From NCBI RefSeq assembly GCF_963678635.1, contig NC_087068.1:15007872-15071871 (forward strand): 64,000 bases of DNA, in the 5' to 3' direction. Origin of the DNA: Symsagittifera roscoffensis. Lineage: Eukaryota > Xenacoelomorpha > Acoela > Convolutidae. The translations under genes were made by a program, and so were the position numbers. Positions 1 through 10,711 of the stretch are shown here, in pieces (position 1 is the stretch's first letter; each line of letters starts with the position of its first letter). The notes below the pieces were generated by a model that made no database searches, had not been told where the DNA came from, and was given only the letters and a program-made list of their open reading frames with translations.

Positions 1-434
1 TTTGTTTTTATTCCGAACATTATTCCCAATTTTTCCGTAAAAGATGTCCTCTTTACTTGAGAGTCTTCTTTCACCGTTTCTTCGGTGTTGCCTATTGCAT
101 CTTCCGCGTCATCTATCGGTGAGAACTCTATGGGTTTCTGGTTCGGTTCCTCTGCATTGGGCATTGGAGTTGACTCTGTCGCCATCTTCCTTGTTTAATC
201 CACACTTTGATCGGGTGTCTCTAGATCAATCTCGATGGTGGGTTCTACTCGCTCCCCTTCCGTGCCCTCTGTCGCCCTGTTCTCCGCTGTACTCCTTGTG
301 CTGACCATGTTAACTGAAAAGTTCGTCTTCGTTATCTTTGGGCCCGTTGATGTCGTTCCGCGCAGCGATGAATTATATTTCGTGTTTGATCCACTTGACC
401 TTTTTTCGAGCACCGGTACCCTACTCCGCCTCAT
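1..434 (-). pseudogene. gag N-terminal region of copy 0 (partial, broken)
   Basis: The minus-strand translation begins near 434 and matches the gag start of copy 2 segment by segment: a basic RSRVPV-like start, a shared NMxxTRS segment, the acidic stretch EIDLETPDQSVD, then TESTPxPNAEE and IEFSPID. This is the low-complexity N-terminal arm of gag ahead of the capsid-like part, which lies outside the window. The region is broken at least once. It has no motif of its own that identifies it as gag; the call rests on copy 2, where the same segment precedes zinc knuckles and pol. Confidence 0.75.
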
Positions 435-689
435 TATTTCTATTTACAACTGCTTCTATTTACAATTTTATTATATACACGATTCTATTCTAAGGGTAAA
501 AAAAATATTTTTTGTGGTAACAAATTCTGTACAACGTGTTAAAAACCTTATCCAATTCTCTTTCTAAAACCTCCGAAAAATTTTCCTTAATTTGGTCTTA
601 ACCCTACCTATTTCGATTTGTCTTATTCTGTCTTAAAACGCACTTGTTGTAATTTGACTTCAATTTCTATACCGTCCCAAGACTATTCG

Positions 690-1480
690 TCACTATCACA
701 GTACTCTCCGTTAGTGTCCTAAGACCCTTGTACCAAGACCACTGTTCCAAGACTACTGTCCCAAGACTATTGTCCCAAGACTACTGTCCCAAGACCAGTG
801 TCCCAAGGCTAGTGTCCCAAGACTACTGTCCCAAGGCTAGTGTCCCAAGGCTAGTGTCCCAAGACTACTGTCCCAAGGGTAGTGTCCCAAGACCAGTGTC
901 CCAAGACTACTGTCCCAAGACTAGTGTCCCAAGGCTAGTGTCCCAAGACTACTGTCCCAAGACTAGTGTCCCAAGGGTAGTGTCCCAAGACCAGTGTCCC
1001 AAGGCTGGTGTCCCAAGACTAGTGTCCCAAGACTAGTGTCCCAAGGGTAGTGTCCCAAGACCAGTGTCCCAAGGCTGGTGTCCCAAGACTAGTGTCCCAA
1101 GACTAGTGTCCCAAGACCACTGTCCCAAGACTGTCCCAAGACCACTGTCCCAAGACCCTGTCCCAAGACCACTGTCCCAAGACCCCTGTCCCAAGACCCT
1201 GTCCCAAGACCCTGTCCCAAGACCACTGTCCCAAGACCCTGTCCCAAGACCCTGTCCCAAGACCCTGTCCCAAGACCACTGTCCCAAGACCACTGTCCCA
1301 AGACCCTGTCCCAAGACCACTGTCCCAAGACCCTGTCCCAAGACCCTGTCCCAAGACCACTGTCCCAAGACCACTGTCCCAAGACCCTGTCCCAAGACCA
1401 CTGTCCCAAGACCCTGTCCCAAGACCACTGTCCCAAGACCCTGTCCCAAGACCACTATCCCAAGACTGCTCTGTCCCAAG
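690..1480. repeat. CCCAAGAC minisatellite in the copy 0 leader
   Basis: This is a tandem array of 14-15 bp units. The left part (about 728-1110) uses units like CCAAGACTAGTGTCC; the right part (about 1110-1480) uses CCAAGACCACTGTC and CCAAGACCCTGTC. The core TGTCCCAAGAC is shared with the differently built 54-bp array in the leader of copy 2, so the two arrays are probably related in origin or function. Confidence 0.9.
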
Positions 1481-2324
1481 ACTTCTTCGGTCTTGTCCCA
1501 ATACTCGTCACGGAGTGTCTTCCTCGTTGTAGGGTCTTCTTGAACCACCGTACCTTGTACCACCACTCAAGCTCTAGTAAAATTTTCCCAAAAACCCTCT
1601 CTTAAAAGCCAAATGCTGACCCCCCTCTTCTTTTTGGTTGTTTCTATTTCAATGTAGGTGCGCAGGTATCTTGTGATCACCTGTTCGTATAAAACCAAAC
1701 ACAAATCCTCAATAAAATGCAACAAAAATTTTAAGTAAGAAAAATAATAAAAACAGAAAAATGAGCCCACCTAAAATTTAAAGGTGACCAATGTCTACCT
1801 TTCGTCTAAAAAAAATGTCTGGTACCTAATTGCCACGCGTTTTCCTCCCCCCACTAGTGATCTTATGGGGTATCACAAAAGCTGTCTATATCCGGTCCCC
1901 CCTACCAAACCAACCAGCGTACCAGCCTTAACTCGAGTTGGATTTTGGATCTCCACCTAATATTACCAACGCGTGTTAATTTCTAATGTAACTAAGTCAA
2001 CGATGTCGACTAATTAGTTACTCTAATTTCCCCCTTTTTGCAATTTACAACCGCCAACCTCTAGCCTAACCAGTCCCCCTTCTAACCTCCCCCCTTTCTA
2101 GCCCCCCTTCTTAAGCCTAAAAATTACTTTAAGCGCCGGGTGCTAAACCTCTCAAGAGAAAACCGTAGACCTGTTTCCAGGCCTGCTCAAGTAAAAACGT
2201 TCCTCAAAACTGGGGGATTTCGCTTATCCAATTTTACACTTATCTCCTATAATGTAATGTGGATTCTAACGATACCCGTTCTGCCCAACTTGAGAACTCG
2301 AGAATTGCCAAATCCTTCTTGGCT

Positions 2325-2516
2325 GCTTTCCCACTCGACTGGTCACCTGTTCCAGTCCAGTCTCCTATTGGTTCAGCCAAGTGTCCCTGAACCACTTTCC
2401 CACTCGGCTGGTCACCTCTTCCAGTCAAGTCTCCTATTGGTTCAGCTCAAGTGTCCCTGAACCACTTTCCCACTCGGCTGGTCACCTCTTCCAGTCAAGT
2501 CTCCTATTGGTCCAGC
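2325..2516. repeat. 70-bp tandem repeat, about 2.7 copies
   Basis: The unit begins CCACTTTCCCACTCGGCTGG and contains CACCTCTTCCAGTC and TCTCCTATTGG. Two copies are nearly identical and the first is partial and diverged. Related but less regular sequence is present at the same leader place near 39270-39400 and 45500-45640, so the repeat is old in this leader. Confidence 0.8.
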
Positions 2517-2982
2517 TAAGTTCCAAGCTATCTGAAAACCCTTGACAACGCCCCACTTCGGGCACTTTATTCAGTTTACTGGTTTAAATTGCTAGGTTGA
2601 TCGAAACGATCGAACTTGTAAAACAGTATGGGTATACTATTTAATTAATATAAAGGTTTGATCCAACTAATCTGGTGTCAAAGTCACTGTCTTTTTTCGT
2701 TTTATGGTTTTTGTTCCTTTTTCTATTCTTTTTTGGTTTTTGTTTTGCTTTTTGTCTTTTTGCTCGTGTTTTTGTCCCCCTAGTTGCCCCCCTTTACTCG
2801 GTTAGCTAAGCCTCGTTCGGAGAGCGTACCAGGAAATTTTCTCGAGTTTTCTTAAAAAGCTATCACGGTACAACCGGAAGGTTTGCACGTTCCTGTCGAA
2901 CCGTACCGCCGGTACTCTAGAATGGGCATTCAGCCCGAAGCTGTCTCAAGTGGGTTCGACTCCGTAGTCTTGATGTCGTAAA

Positions 2983-2997
2983 CACCCAGGAGCGCCA
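2983..2997 (-). promoter_or_regulatory. Primer-binding site of copy 0
   Basis: On the RNA strand this reads TGGCGCTCCTGGGTG. It starts with TGG, as expected for a site that pairs with a tRNA 3' CCA end, and lies 11 nt inside the LTR. The same 15-mer is at 22429-22443 and 39861-39875, with one change at 46091-46105. Conservation across two distinct LTR families supports the call. I could not assign the tRNA. Confidence 0.7.
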
Positions 2998-3008
2998 TAA
3001 AAACACTA

Positions 3009-3923
3009 TGTAACATTCGTCTACTGCAGTCACACATGAGGCTTAAGAAAAATAGGCCCTATAACCACTGGCTCAAGGGTCAGGGACACTATCTCTTGTG
3101 TTTTTCTACCTCAAGAACGGTCGGAGCCAGTTCGGTTCGCTTGTGACATGAGACTACGACCCGTTACAGCTTAAAGGCTACTACTAAAATATCCCCCCAC
3201 TCTAGAATTAGAAACGTCCCCATACTTAGGTCTCTAGATACCCAAAATACATGAACGCCGTTAAAAACCGGGTTGGAACAATCCGTTAAGTTACTTTTTA
3301 TTAGACAGTGGAACTTTGATCCATTTCAGATGGATCAACCTAAAACTCGCCTTACCTCAACATAACAATCATAAAACACACTCTAAAATTTAAATTAAGT
3401 ACTCACATTGTAGCACGCTCAAGAACCAGGAAGTAAATAAGTCGGTAAACAACTCAAGAATTAATAAAGTAACTAATATGAGTTTAATGTTAGTCAGTTT
3501 CAACAACAAGAACAAGTTTTTACTCTAGACTGCAAGTTCTCGTGAACCATTGGGACACTCTAGCTGTCCACCTTTCCACCGAAGGTTCACTCTGGTCCAG
3601 TCAAGAATAGTATTCCAATCGTAATAATCCAACTCGAGGGAATGCTCTCGTCTCTGTCACAGATGGGACAGCTCTACTCTCGATTATTATAGTGATGGAA
3701 ATTGCGAATAGCAATTTCCTACTGTTTTTTCTTGCGACTTTCCCGCGTGTGTGTCTTAATCGTTCTGAAATTGTTCTGATCTCTTTTTCTGATTTTCAGT
3801 TCTCGCGAGAAAATCGTGCATGACAGGTTCCATTCGAAACTTTGAAAAATTAAATTTCACTCCAAAATCAAGTGTTTTTTGCTTCTCTCAAGGTCAAACT
3901 TCCAAATATGACCGACTGGCACA
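3009..3923 (-). repeat. 5' LTR of copy 0 (family A)
   Basis: On the minus strand the LTR runs TGTGCCAGTCGG to ATGTTACA, about 915 bp. It aligns along its length with the LTRs at 23382-24262 and 52998-53878. It contains two inverted repeats kept in all family A copies: 3697-3719 (9-bp arms, 5-nt spacer) and 3316-3338 (9-bp arms, 5-nt spacer). A TATA-like AATAAAAAGTA on the minus strand lies near 3295-3307. Boundaries come from comparison with LTR edges next to unrelated sequence. Confidence 0.88.
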
Positions 3924-4142
3924 TTTATTACCAAACTCACAGCTTTTGGTTTTGATGATGCGTTTGTCCGTCTCATTTCCTCCTATTTGTCGAATCGCAT
4001 TCAGAGCATGCGTGTAGTAAATTCTATGTCTTTTGAAGGGCGCGTATCAAGCGGCGTTCCTTAGGGAAGCATCCTCGGCCCCTACAGTTCATAATAATAT
4101 CAACGATCTGCCTGAGCTTGTAAATCATTCTATTCGATAATT
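3924..4142 (+). mobile_element. LINE reverse-transcriptase fragment, first part
   Basis: A plus-strand reading gives typical CR1/Jockey-type RT sequence: KLTAFGFDDAFVRLISSYLS, then FEGRVSSGVP and GSILGP around 4035-4085, then INDLPELVNHSIR near 4100-4140. One stop replaces the usual Q in GVPQGS, and a frame change separates GSILGP from INDLPEL, so this is a dead remnant. The reading continues after copy 1 at 23340 with LFADDLKLL, which is the RT catalytic-motif segment. Copy 1 therefore sits inside this LINE. The left end is cut by the LTR of copy 0. Confidence 0.85.
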
Positions 4143-5025
4143 TGTAACATTCGCCCAAATACTACACAGCGACGGAGCGTAGAAAAAGTACCTATTAACG
4201 ACTGGCAGGCGTCAGTTACCTTAATCCTACTCGTTTTTCACCGTCTCGACCTTGCCAGTTGACTTTCTGGTCTGTTTAGGGCTAAGTAAAAAGTTACTAT
4301 TTTTAGGCCATCAGTCAAACGACTTTTGATCAGCTTTCGTTTACATGCGAACACAACCACATAGCTGAGTCTCGGATCCTCAGACTACGTGATTGCTATT
4401 AAAAACACGGCTCGAACAACCTATTTTAATATGTTTTTGTGTGACAGTTCTATATTAAATCCATTGGAGATGGATTGACCCTTTCCTCTTTCTAGCTACT
4501 CATATTCTAAAATATCAAATTATACCGGTGTTAATTCAGACTTCTACGACATCCAAGTAGCTACAAAGTCAGTTTTATATAGTCCCTTCACATAAAACAG
4601 TCTCTGGGGGACCAAGCCTCCGCTCCCTTATCTTCCTGAGATAACGTTCTTATCTCTTCCAATTTGTGGCAAGGGAGGGTTCCGTGGAATATTCCTTCCC
4701 CACTGAAGCTTCATTCTCCACTAATATCCACTGCTAAGAGTCTTATCGTGTGTTGTTGCCACGATAAGAGGCTTCGTGTGTCTCGTCTCTTGTGCAACCG
4801 TTTTCCACAATATTTGTCGTTGTTCTGTTTTTTCGTCCTTTTTGGTCAAAATGGCCGTCTTTTTCTAGTTCTCAGAAATATTCACTCTTCGATCGAAATT
4901 TTGAAAATAAAAATTCTAAAATATTCCTACCCTCCTTCGCAATACTTTTTCGTTACTAAGGCCTTTATTCGTTTTCTTTCGTGTCGCCGGAAGGTTGCGC
5001 TGTGCCTTTCTGGCAGAATGGCACA
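4143..5025 (-). repeat. 3' LTR of copy 1 (family B)
   Basis: The minus strand reads TGTGCCATTCTGCC at its start and ends GAATGTTACA, 883 bp. Family B shares only the ends and general plan with family A. Inverted repeats include 4742-4768 (9-bp arms CTTATCGTG/CACGATAAG) and 4458-4476 (7-bp arms AATCCAT/ATGGATT). The second lies in the place of the family A repeat GATCCAT/ATGGATC and differs by a paired G-C to A-T change. A TATA-like TATTAAAATA on the minus strand lies near 4430. Confidence 0.92.
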
Positions 5026-5063
5026 TACTCCCCGGACAAGTCCCCATCAATGTCCCTATTGAT
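5026..5063 (-). promoter_or_regulatory. 3' polypurine tract and hairpin of copy 1
   Basis: On the RNA strand, TTGTCCGGGGAGTA lies directly against the LTR start TGTGCC, the expected place for the plus-strand primer. Just upstream, 5046-5063 forms a hairpin with 6-bp arms ATCAAT/ATTGAT around AGGGAC. The same tract-plus-hairpin pair is next to the 3' LTRs of copies 2 and 4 and also inside pol. Confidence 0.7.
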
Positions 5064-5809
5064 CGCATAACACCGGGTTATCGTCAAGTAGTGTTCCAGT
5101 TCTCTGTAATCAATCTTACAAATCGCATAAGAAAATGAAATTTATCTACTCCACCTCAAGTCACTACGTGTTCACAAATGGCATCGTACTACATCTCACT
5201 GCCTTTCAACATTTCCACAAAATTTGCACCATGAGGAGTGTCCTAGATAAAATTTCTTTTCTGACTACTTCCGTCGTTTTGCCATAAAACTTCTTTTCGC
5301 TCTTTGTGATTAAAAAGTTGGGACGTGGCACGGCCACGCACCCGTTAAAATTAACTTAACATCACTCACCAAGTATAATCAGTTATTTATGCGGTCCTTT
5401 CAATATTAAAACTAAGAAATTCTGTGGCTAGGAAAGTTATTGAGTTATTCACCCTCTCGAGCGAGTTTACTCAAACTTACCATGTCGCCACACAGTGAAA
5501 TTGTGTCCTACACAGGTTAAAAACTTCAGTCATGTTTAAATAGGTAAATATACTCACCTATGTTCTATATATATACATAAGTAGTATAACTAAAATTCTC
5601 TTTCAACAATTTCAACAATTGTAACAATTTTCAAAGTTTGGTTTGACCAAACTAAATCAAAACAAAAAGTTTAACAAGTTCAATAATCAAAACTTGGTTA
5701 ATTGGTTCAAGTTTTAACACACAAAGACAATCAAGTTTTTCCTCCTTCTCTTCTCTTCTTTGCTCACGTCTTCACTTGTTCTCTTCGTTCATCATCTTCA
5801 TTCCATCGC
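5064..5809 (-). other. 3' untranslated region of copy 1
   Basis: This AT-rich stretch lies between the end of ORF3 and the 3' polypurine tract. It shows a short perfect inverted repeat GTTTGGT/ACCAAAC near 5638-5655 and runs of CAACAATTT. No reading frame here resembles the coding parts of the other copies. Confidence 0.6.
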
Positions 5810-8800
5810 TTATCCATCCTGATCTTCAGCTTCGCTGTCTTCTAGGACTTTCTCCAGCATTACCATGGAGTTGCGGGCCGTGCCCCAACTCTCTTGTTTC
5901 AACAGCCTCGGTTTGCAACAAGGTAGCAAGTCCACATTCACCTTTTGCTCCCGGTTCCTGCAAAAGCTGTTGTGAAGACATAGGCTCACATTTCGTTCTA
6001 GGTCAGCTCTTAAGACCTCTTTCTTCTCATCTTCAGTTACACAAGGCGCACCAGCTACTCGCTTTACCGCCGTGGTGACCGCGTTTCTGTGCGTCAGGAA
6101 TGCTCTCTTATAGGCTCCCGGTCCTACATCTAGCTGGAAAGATTGATAGGCTTCCGTGTTCCTCGACATGTGACGCTTCGCGCGTTCATACATCCATGAT
6201 GTCATCACTGCACAGAACCAAGGCACCAATCTTTGCCTTGACCATATTCTTTCAATGGCTTTGGGTATTCTCAGAACCTTGCAGGTGGTTCTGAAAAGAT
6301 CCAATTCATGACTCATCTTCACGTTGCTCAGCTGTTCAGGAGTCGGCACGGCCGTCTTCTGTTCACTTGTGTCCGCGTTAGCCTCCAACCATCTCACTGC
6401 CAGCATGGCACTAACCACCACGATTGACACCTGTTGATTCTGATCGGGCAACCCCGTAGAGTACAACTCTTCCACGTCCCATACTAGCATCAGATTCCCG
6501 CGTTTGGGGTACCACAACGTCTGCGCCAAGCAGTGGCAAGGATACTCCCCATGGGTTCTCACTATGTTCCTTCGGGTACGATACCCTGAGGCTCCCAGCA
6601 ACGGTTCCACCTTCATCAGAATTCGGTGTAAATAGTCTTTCTCTTCTATGGTGGGGAATTCAGTGGGTGACGCTCCACTCTCTTTCTGCATCTGGAACTC
6701 ACTCACATTACCTTCGTTCAATCTCGGGAACTCTTCACCCACTACGTCTTGCAACTCGCCTTCAGATTTCTTCGGGACTGCCCGAAAGATCTTCGCCAAC
6801 AAATCATATAACCTCTCCGACATTCTGGCCAACCTCACGCACTTTGGCACAGAGAAAAGTTGGTCAATCAACACCTGCTGCGTCCTCGCATCCATCACCA
6901 CCATGTGCGTAGGATACCTACTAATACAATATGGCGCGGAGCTTGAACCCACCAGATATTTTGAACCAGTAGGTTTATGATAGGCTTCACTATCCTTCAG
7001 ATTCATTTCGTTCTCCAGAGCTTCTCGCCAGCCTCCGATCTTCTGCTCTGTCTGCAATGCTCCAGGGAATACTTCCACGCTGAGGGACGTCACTAGCTCA
7101 TGGGCACGCTCCAGGCGCTCAAGCGATTCTATCGAACTCGTCATGCTACAAAATCCCAAGGCTGTGGTCAAGTTTTCATCCGTCACCCCATGACAGTCCG
7201 CGACCAACCTAATGCCACTCTTATCTGACATGCTCAATCTTCCGTACAATCGTGCCAATTGTCGATGCTGCTGCTCGCGCAGTGCTTCAAGTTGCAAACA
7301 TGTCCTTCCATCCCACTATGTTGAGCTAAGCATGTGCCTTGCTTCAACCAATTGCTCGATGGACTTTCCTCGGATAGCTCCGTGGATGGGTTGCTCTTCC
7401 GCTTCGTCAACCTCATGGCCAGCAGATGGTGTATCATGGCCAGATCATGTAGACTCGCGTCATCATCCAGGTCTAACGTGATATCCGCCGTCATGTCCCA
7501 GATTAAACCGGCGTTAGGATGAGGACACCACGAAGGCTTCATGAGTTCCCACATCGTTACTAGACTGGTTTTCAAGGGACCGTCCCAAGAACCACAATCA
7601 AAATTCACTTGCCCTTTTAGCTCGGGAACCGAGGGTTTGCCCTTTTAGCTCGGGAACCGAGGGCTGGAGCCGAGTGAACTTCATTCCAGTTTCTTTAATC
7701 CGTTCAACCCAGAAATTGCCCTTTTAGCTCGGGAACCGAGGGCTGGAGCCGAGTGAACTTCATTCCAGTTTCTTTAATCCGTTCAACCCAGAAATTGAGT
7801 ACTATGACTTGCTCATAGTCGAAGTACGCTTCCCTGGCTTCTTCATTCACGAAGGGATTATACGCTATCCCCGGTATGCCAGACACATATTGGAACGACT
7901 TCAGTTTCCCTAGTGTTGCAAAGTCTTTTTGTCCCCTGACTGCTTCAATCAACTCCCGGTTCACTTTCAATTCTTTGTTGGAATATCTTCTCACTTCTTC
8001 CAACTTGCAATAGCTCTCCATGTCATTCGACTCCCTATTTGGTACAGTCAACGGCATATCCTGATATAGTTCCAGGAGTGCCCTAAGGAAGTTTCTTTCG
8101 CAATCAACTCCCTTTTGCCGAATGATCTTTATGCATTCTCCCAAAACAGGAGTGGGGATAAGATCCACCACGAACCTGACAAAGCACAGGGCATCCTTAC
8201 GCTTAGCCCATGCTATCGCAGAATCGTCTTTTGAAATCAACGATCGCAGAGCTTCCATCAACTCCAGCTCTTGTTCCCGTGATTTCGAATCATTACTGGC
8301 TTCATATTCCGCCTTCTTGATGCCCATCAAGCACCAAGCCAACCGTACTTGCAGGTCAGTTCTCGTGCACGGATGAGCCAGGTACGCTGCCACCGTCGCA
8401 GGTGCATGCATCGTCTAGTAGTTTTTCCAATCCGATTTCGTTCGCTTCAGAGGACATTACCGTGCCGTATTCTTTCCTATTTAAGTTAGAATTCTCCGTA
8501 AGCCCTTTCAGATATTGCTGCATGGCTCGCTTCTCGCTCCAAGCCATCAGGTGCCCTCTCGCGGAGTTCCTCGCTTTCAACATCTCCACATAACCCCCTG
8601 CTGGATCTCCCATGTGGACCGATTCCGGCACAGTAACTCGACTGTACTCGACCACGTCGAGTTTTCCCTCCAGCTTCAACTTGGCCATGTTGGTTCGCGA
8701 GGGCCTGTTATCTTGAAGTCCTCCAGATCCACACTGACTGATGATCTCCATCTCTAGCTTAGTGTCTGCCAGGGTTCGTGCTGTCTTCTTTGATTTCATG

Positions 8801-10237
8801 GCTGTCATGGTCAGACCTGCCCAGAGCTTAGGGGGTATCAGATTCTCTTTTTCTCCCCCGGTCAGTGTCGCACCATCTTCTTGCCCGCTCTCGCCTGAAC
8901 GACCTGCGCTCGTCAGAGAGGTCACCACTGCGCTGGCTTTCGACTTCACCACTCTCGGGTTCACGGCTCGACTTCCTGTCTTCCCTTTTAGTCGCTTCAG
9001 CCCCTTTCTGGCTCATCTAACGGGTAATTTCTTTGTGACCTGCTGATCATTGGCACTGTCTTCTGTAACTGACTCGGTCAGAACATCCGACTCCATGGAG
9101 TTCACTATTTTCTCCAGGACCTCACGCATGATGGGTTGGTTCAATCCCACCTTCATTATGGATTGCGTCCCATATCGTCGGATCACGTCCCATGACTTTT
9201 CCATGAAGTTCACTCGGCTCCAGGTTGCCCCTGTCTTGCCTTCTAGTTCACTTTGATATCTCTCCCATTCCTCTTCCGGTAGCGTACTCAGGAAGGATAC
9301 CCTCATTGACTCTTCGATTTTTCTCCTCCTCGGTGACTCATGGAGCAATCTTTGCGGATCCCTGCTTCGGCACTCTCTCGCCTGACTTATTGGATCCATC
9401 GGGGATAAATCGGCCGACGCCTCCTTTGTAGGGGACATGAAAGACGATGGCGTCATCAGCAATAGACTCGAATCGACTTCCCCATCGTCGTCTTCACTGA
9501 ACCTGTACTCTAGTCTTGGGGCGTGTGTCGCTGGATGCCTCCGAGGATTTCATTGTCGCCAGAACCTCCTGCGACACTTGGCTCACCGTTGCCATATACA
9601 GCTCCTTCAGGTGCTTTATTTCATCATCCTTGTAGGCCACCTGCAGATCTTCGTATTTCTTTTTCCATTCGTCTCTTTCTCGAGCTATCGCTCTATACTC
9701 CTGGAGTTTGGCACACAGCTCGCTCTGGTCTCTCTCCTTCTTCTCCAACGTCTCAATCGTCTCCAACGTCTGGATCTCTATTTCACTCACACTCACTCTT
9801 TTCGGAGGAGGAGCAGCTGTTGGAGAGTCGACCGAATGTGACGGGCCTGGCCCATCACGTTGTCTTTTCGCTCCGATGAGCGGCTGCGCAGGTGGGACCA
9901 GTAAGGGCATCTCACCTAGCCGGTGGTCCCTCTGTTCACCTAGTCCTGGCTCACGAGCCAGGTCGTGGCCAGACATTTCTCCACGCCACCATCTTATCAG
10001 TCGGTTTCGACCTCTCTCGGCGGTCCCGGACTCACCGAAGGCCAACATCAACACGATTTCTGTAGGGCGATTCCCTCGACCCTCTCGTCCTAATGCATTG
10101 AGGAGCGCGACCACAAACATCGCCAGCCCCGGGTCTTCTCGTGTAAAATCACAATCGATCAGCCGCTGATAAATCTCGTCTAGAGTCGCTCCTAGACTCG
10201 CTGAGAGGAATTCCATTAGTTCGTTCGTGTCACCCAT
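5810..10237 (-). pseudogene. ORF3 region of copy 1 (short form, broken)
   Basis: This is the third coding region, in the env position, homologous to the unbroken 2959-codon frame of copy 4. The start resembles its N-terminal domain (LDEIYQRL, RPTEIVLM, LAREPGL), followed by a charged coiled coil. The C-terminal part keeps markers seen in the other copies: TALGF, VPKCVRLARMS, CHCLAQT, WYPKRGNL, RLVPWF and TSWMYERAK. I find no SGNH block in this copy, so its ORF3 is about half the length of that in copy 4. It is broken about five times. The function of the family is unknown; nothing in it looks like a class I envelope (no signal peptide or furin-type site seen). Confidence 0.75.
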
Positions 10238-10711
10238 TTCTTATCGTGTTGATTCTTGCTGTCGTGTAGTTTCTTCCTGTCTCGTTTGATTCAATGAATT
10301 CAAAAAACAATTTCTGATCAATCAAGATCTAAAAAACAAATCGCGACTTAAAACCATCATTTTTGGATCAAACATCATTCAACTCTTTAAAACTCTTCAT
10401 TGAAATTCTCTTCTCAATCCTGATTTAAAAATTTAGCACCAAGGTGGATCGTCCACCTGTATCTGCGTCAGGGTAGCACAAATGAGCGCTGTCACCTTGA
10501 TGACCTGGAGTACTCTAGGTCTTTTATGACACAAAACATAAAACATCTCATAACAATAACATAACACATAAACACATAAACATCCCACATCTATATTATC
10601 ACATAAAAACATAATCCCTAATATTGTACCTAAAACCTAAGCTAATCTAAAACTTGACACTAATTCTTATCAAGTAACTTAATAAAAACCACTTATCGCC
10701 AAACGCAATGC
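10238..10711 (-). other. AT-rich spacer between pol and ORF3, copy 1
   Basis: This spacer of about 470 bp, rich in ACATAAAACAT-type sequence, separates the macro-like end of pol from the ORF3 start. Equivalent spacers of 380-520 bp occupy the same place in copies 2, 3 and 4. ORF3 would need its own message, and a spliced RNA as used for env in retroviruses is the obvious possibility, but I could not pin down a splice acceptor. Confidence 0.55.

Larger units (their letters stand above)
435..3008 (-). other. Long 5' leader of copy 0
   Basis: This non-coding leader lies between the gag start and the primer-binding site. It holds an AT-rich stretch (435-690), a CCCAAGAC minisatellite (about 690-1480), a 70-bp tandem repeat (2325-2516), a T-rich stretch near 2690-2770 and, at its LTR end, the primer site. 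From about 1570 to 3008 it aligns with the leader of copy 2 (44640-46117) and with the inserted segment at 38405-39887. Open frames across the minisatellite on either strand are simple repeats such as VPRLVSQD and are not credible genes. Confidence 0.75.
1..3923 (-). mobile_element. Giant Ty3-type LTR element, copy 0 (5' part, leaves left edge)
   Basis: This is the 5' end of an LTR retrotransposon lying on the minus strand. Reading leftwards it shows a full LTR (3009-3923), a primer-binding site, a leader of about 2.6 kb with tandem arrays, and the start of gag at the left window edge. The gag start and the leader are closely similar to those of copy 2 (43340-46117), so family membership is secure. 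The gag part is broken. Only one LTR is visible, so age cannot be estimated within the window. Its outer LTR edge abuts a LINE fragment at 3924. Confidence 0.85.

Noticed and set aside
690-1480. CRISPR-like array
   Set aside because: Units are directly tandem with no unique spacers.
728-1566. Long open frames on both strands across the CCCAAGAC array
   Set aside because: They exist only because the short unit lacks stops; the products are simple repeats such as VPRLVSQD and LGTVVLGQG.
2920-2997. A tRNA gene or tRNA-like structure next to the primer site
   Set aside because: A T-arm-like GGTTCGA motif and a CCA-like end are present, but the 5' acceptor arm and correct spacing are missing.
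1570-3923. A 2.3 kb LTR covering leader and LTR
   Set aside because: First suspected because 1570-3300, 38405-40115 and 44640-46400 align. The primer site and the edges of copies 1, 2 and 4 show that the LTR is only about 0.88-0.92 kb and the rest is leader.
4143-5025. A host gene or separate element in the 0.88 kb repeat at 4143 and 22456
   Set aside because: TG...CA ends, a neighbouring polypurine tract and primer site, and the LINE reading across it show that these are the LTRs of copy 1.
5776-10169. Plus-strand open frames opposite ORF3 of copy 1
   Set aside because: They are shadows of the minus-strand coding sequence with no recognisable domain.
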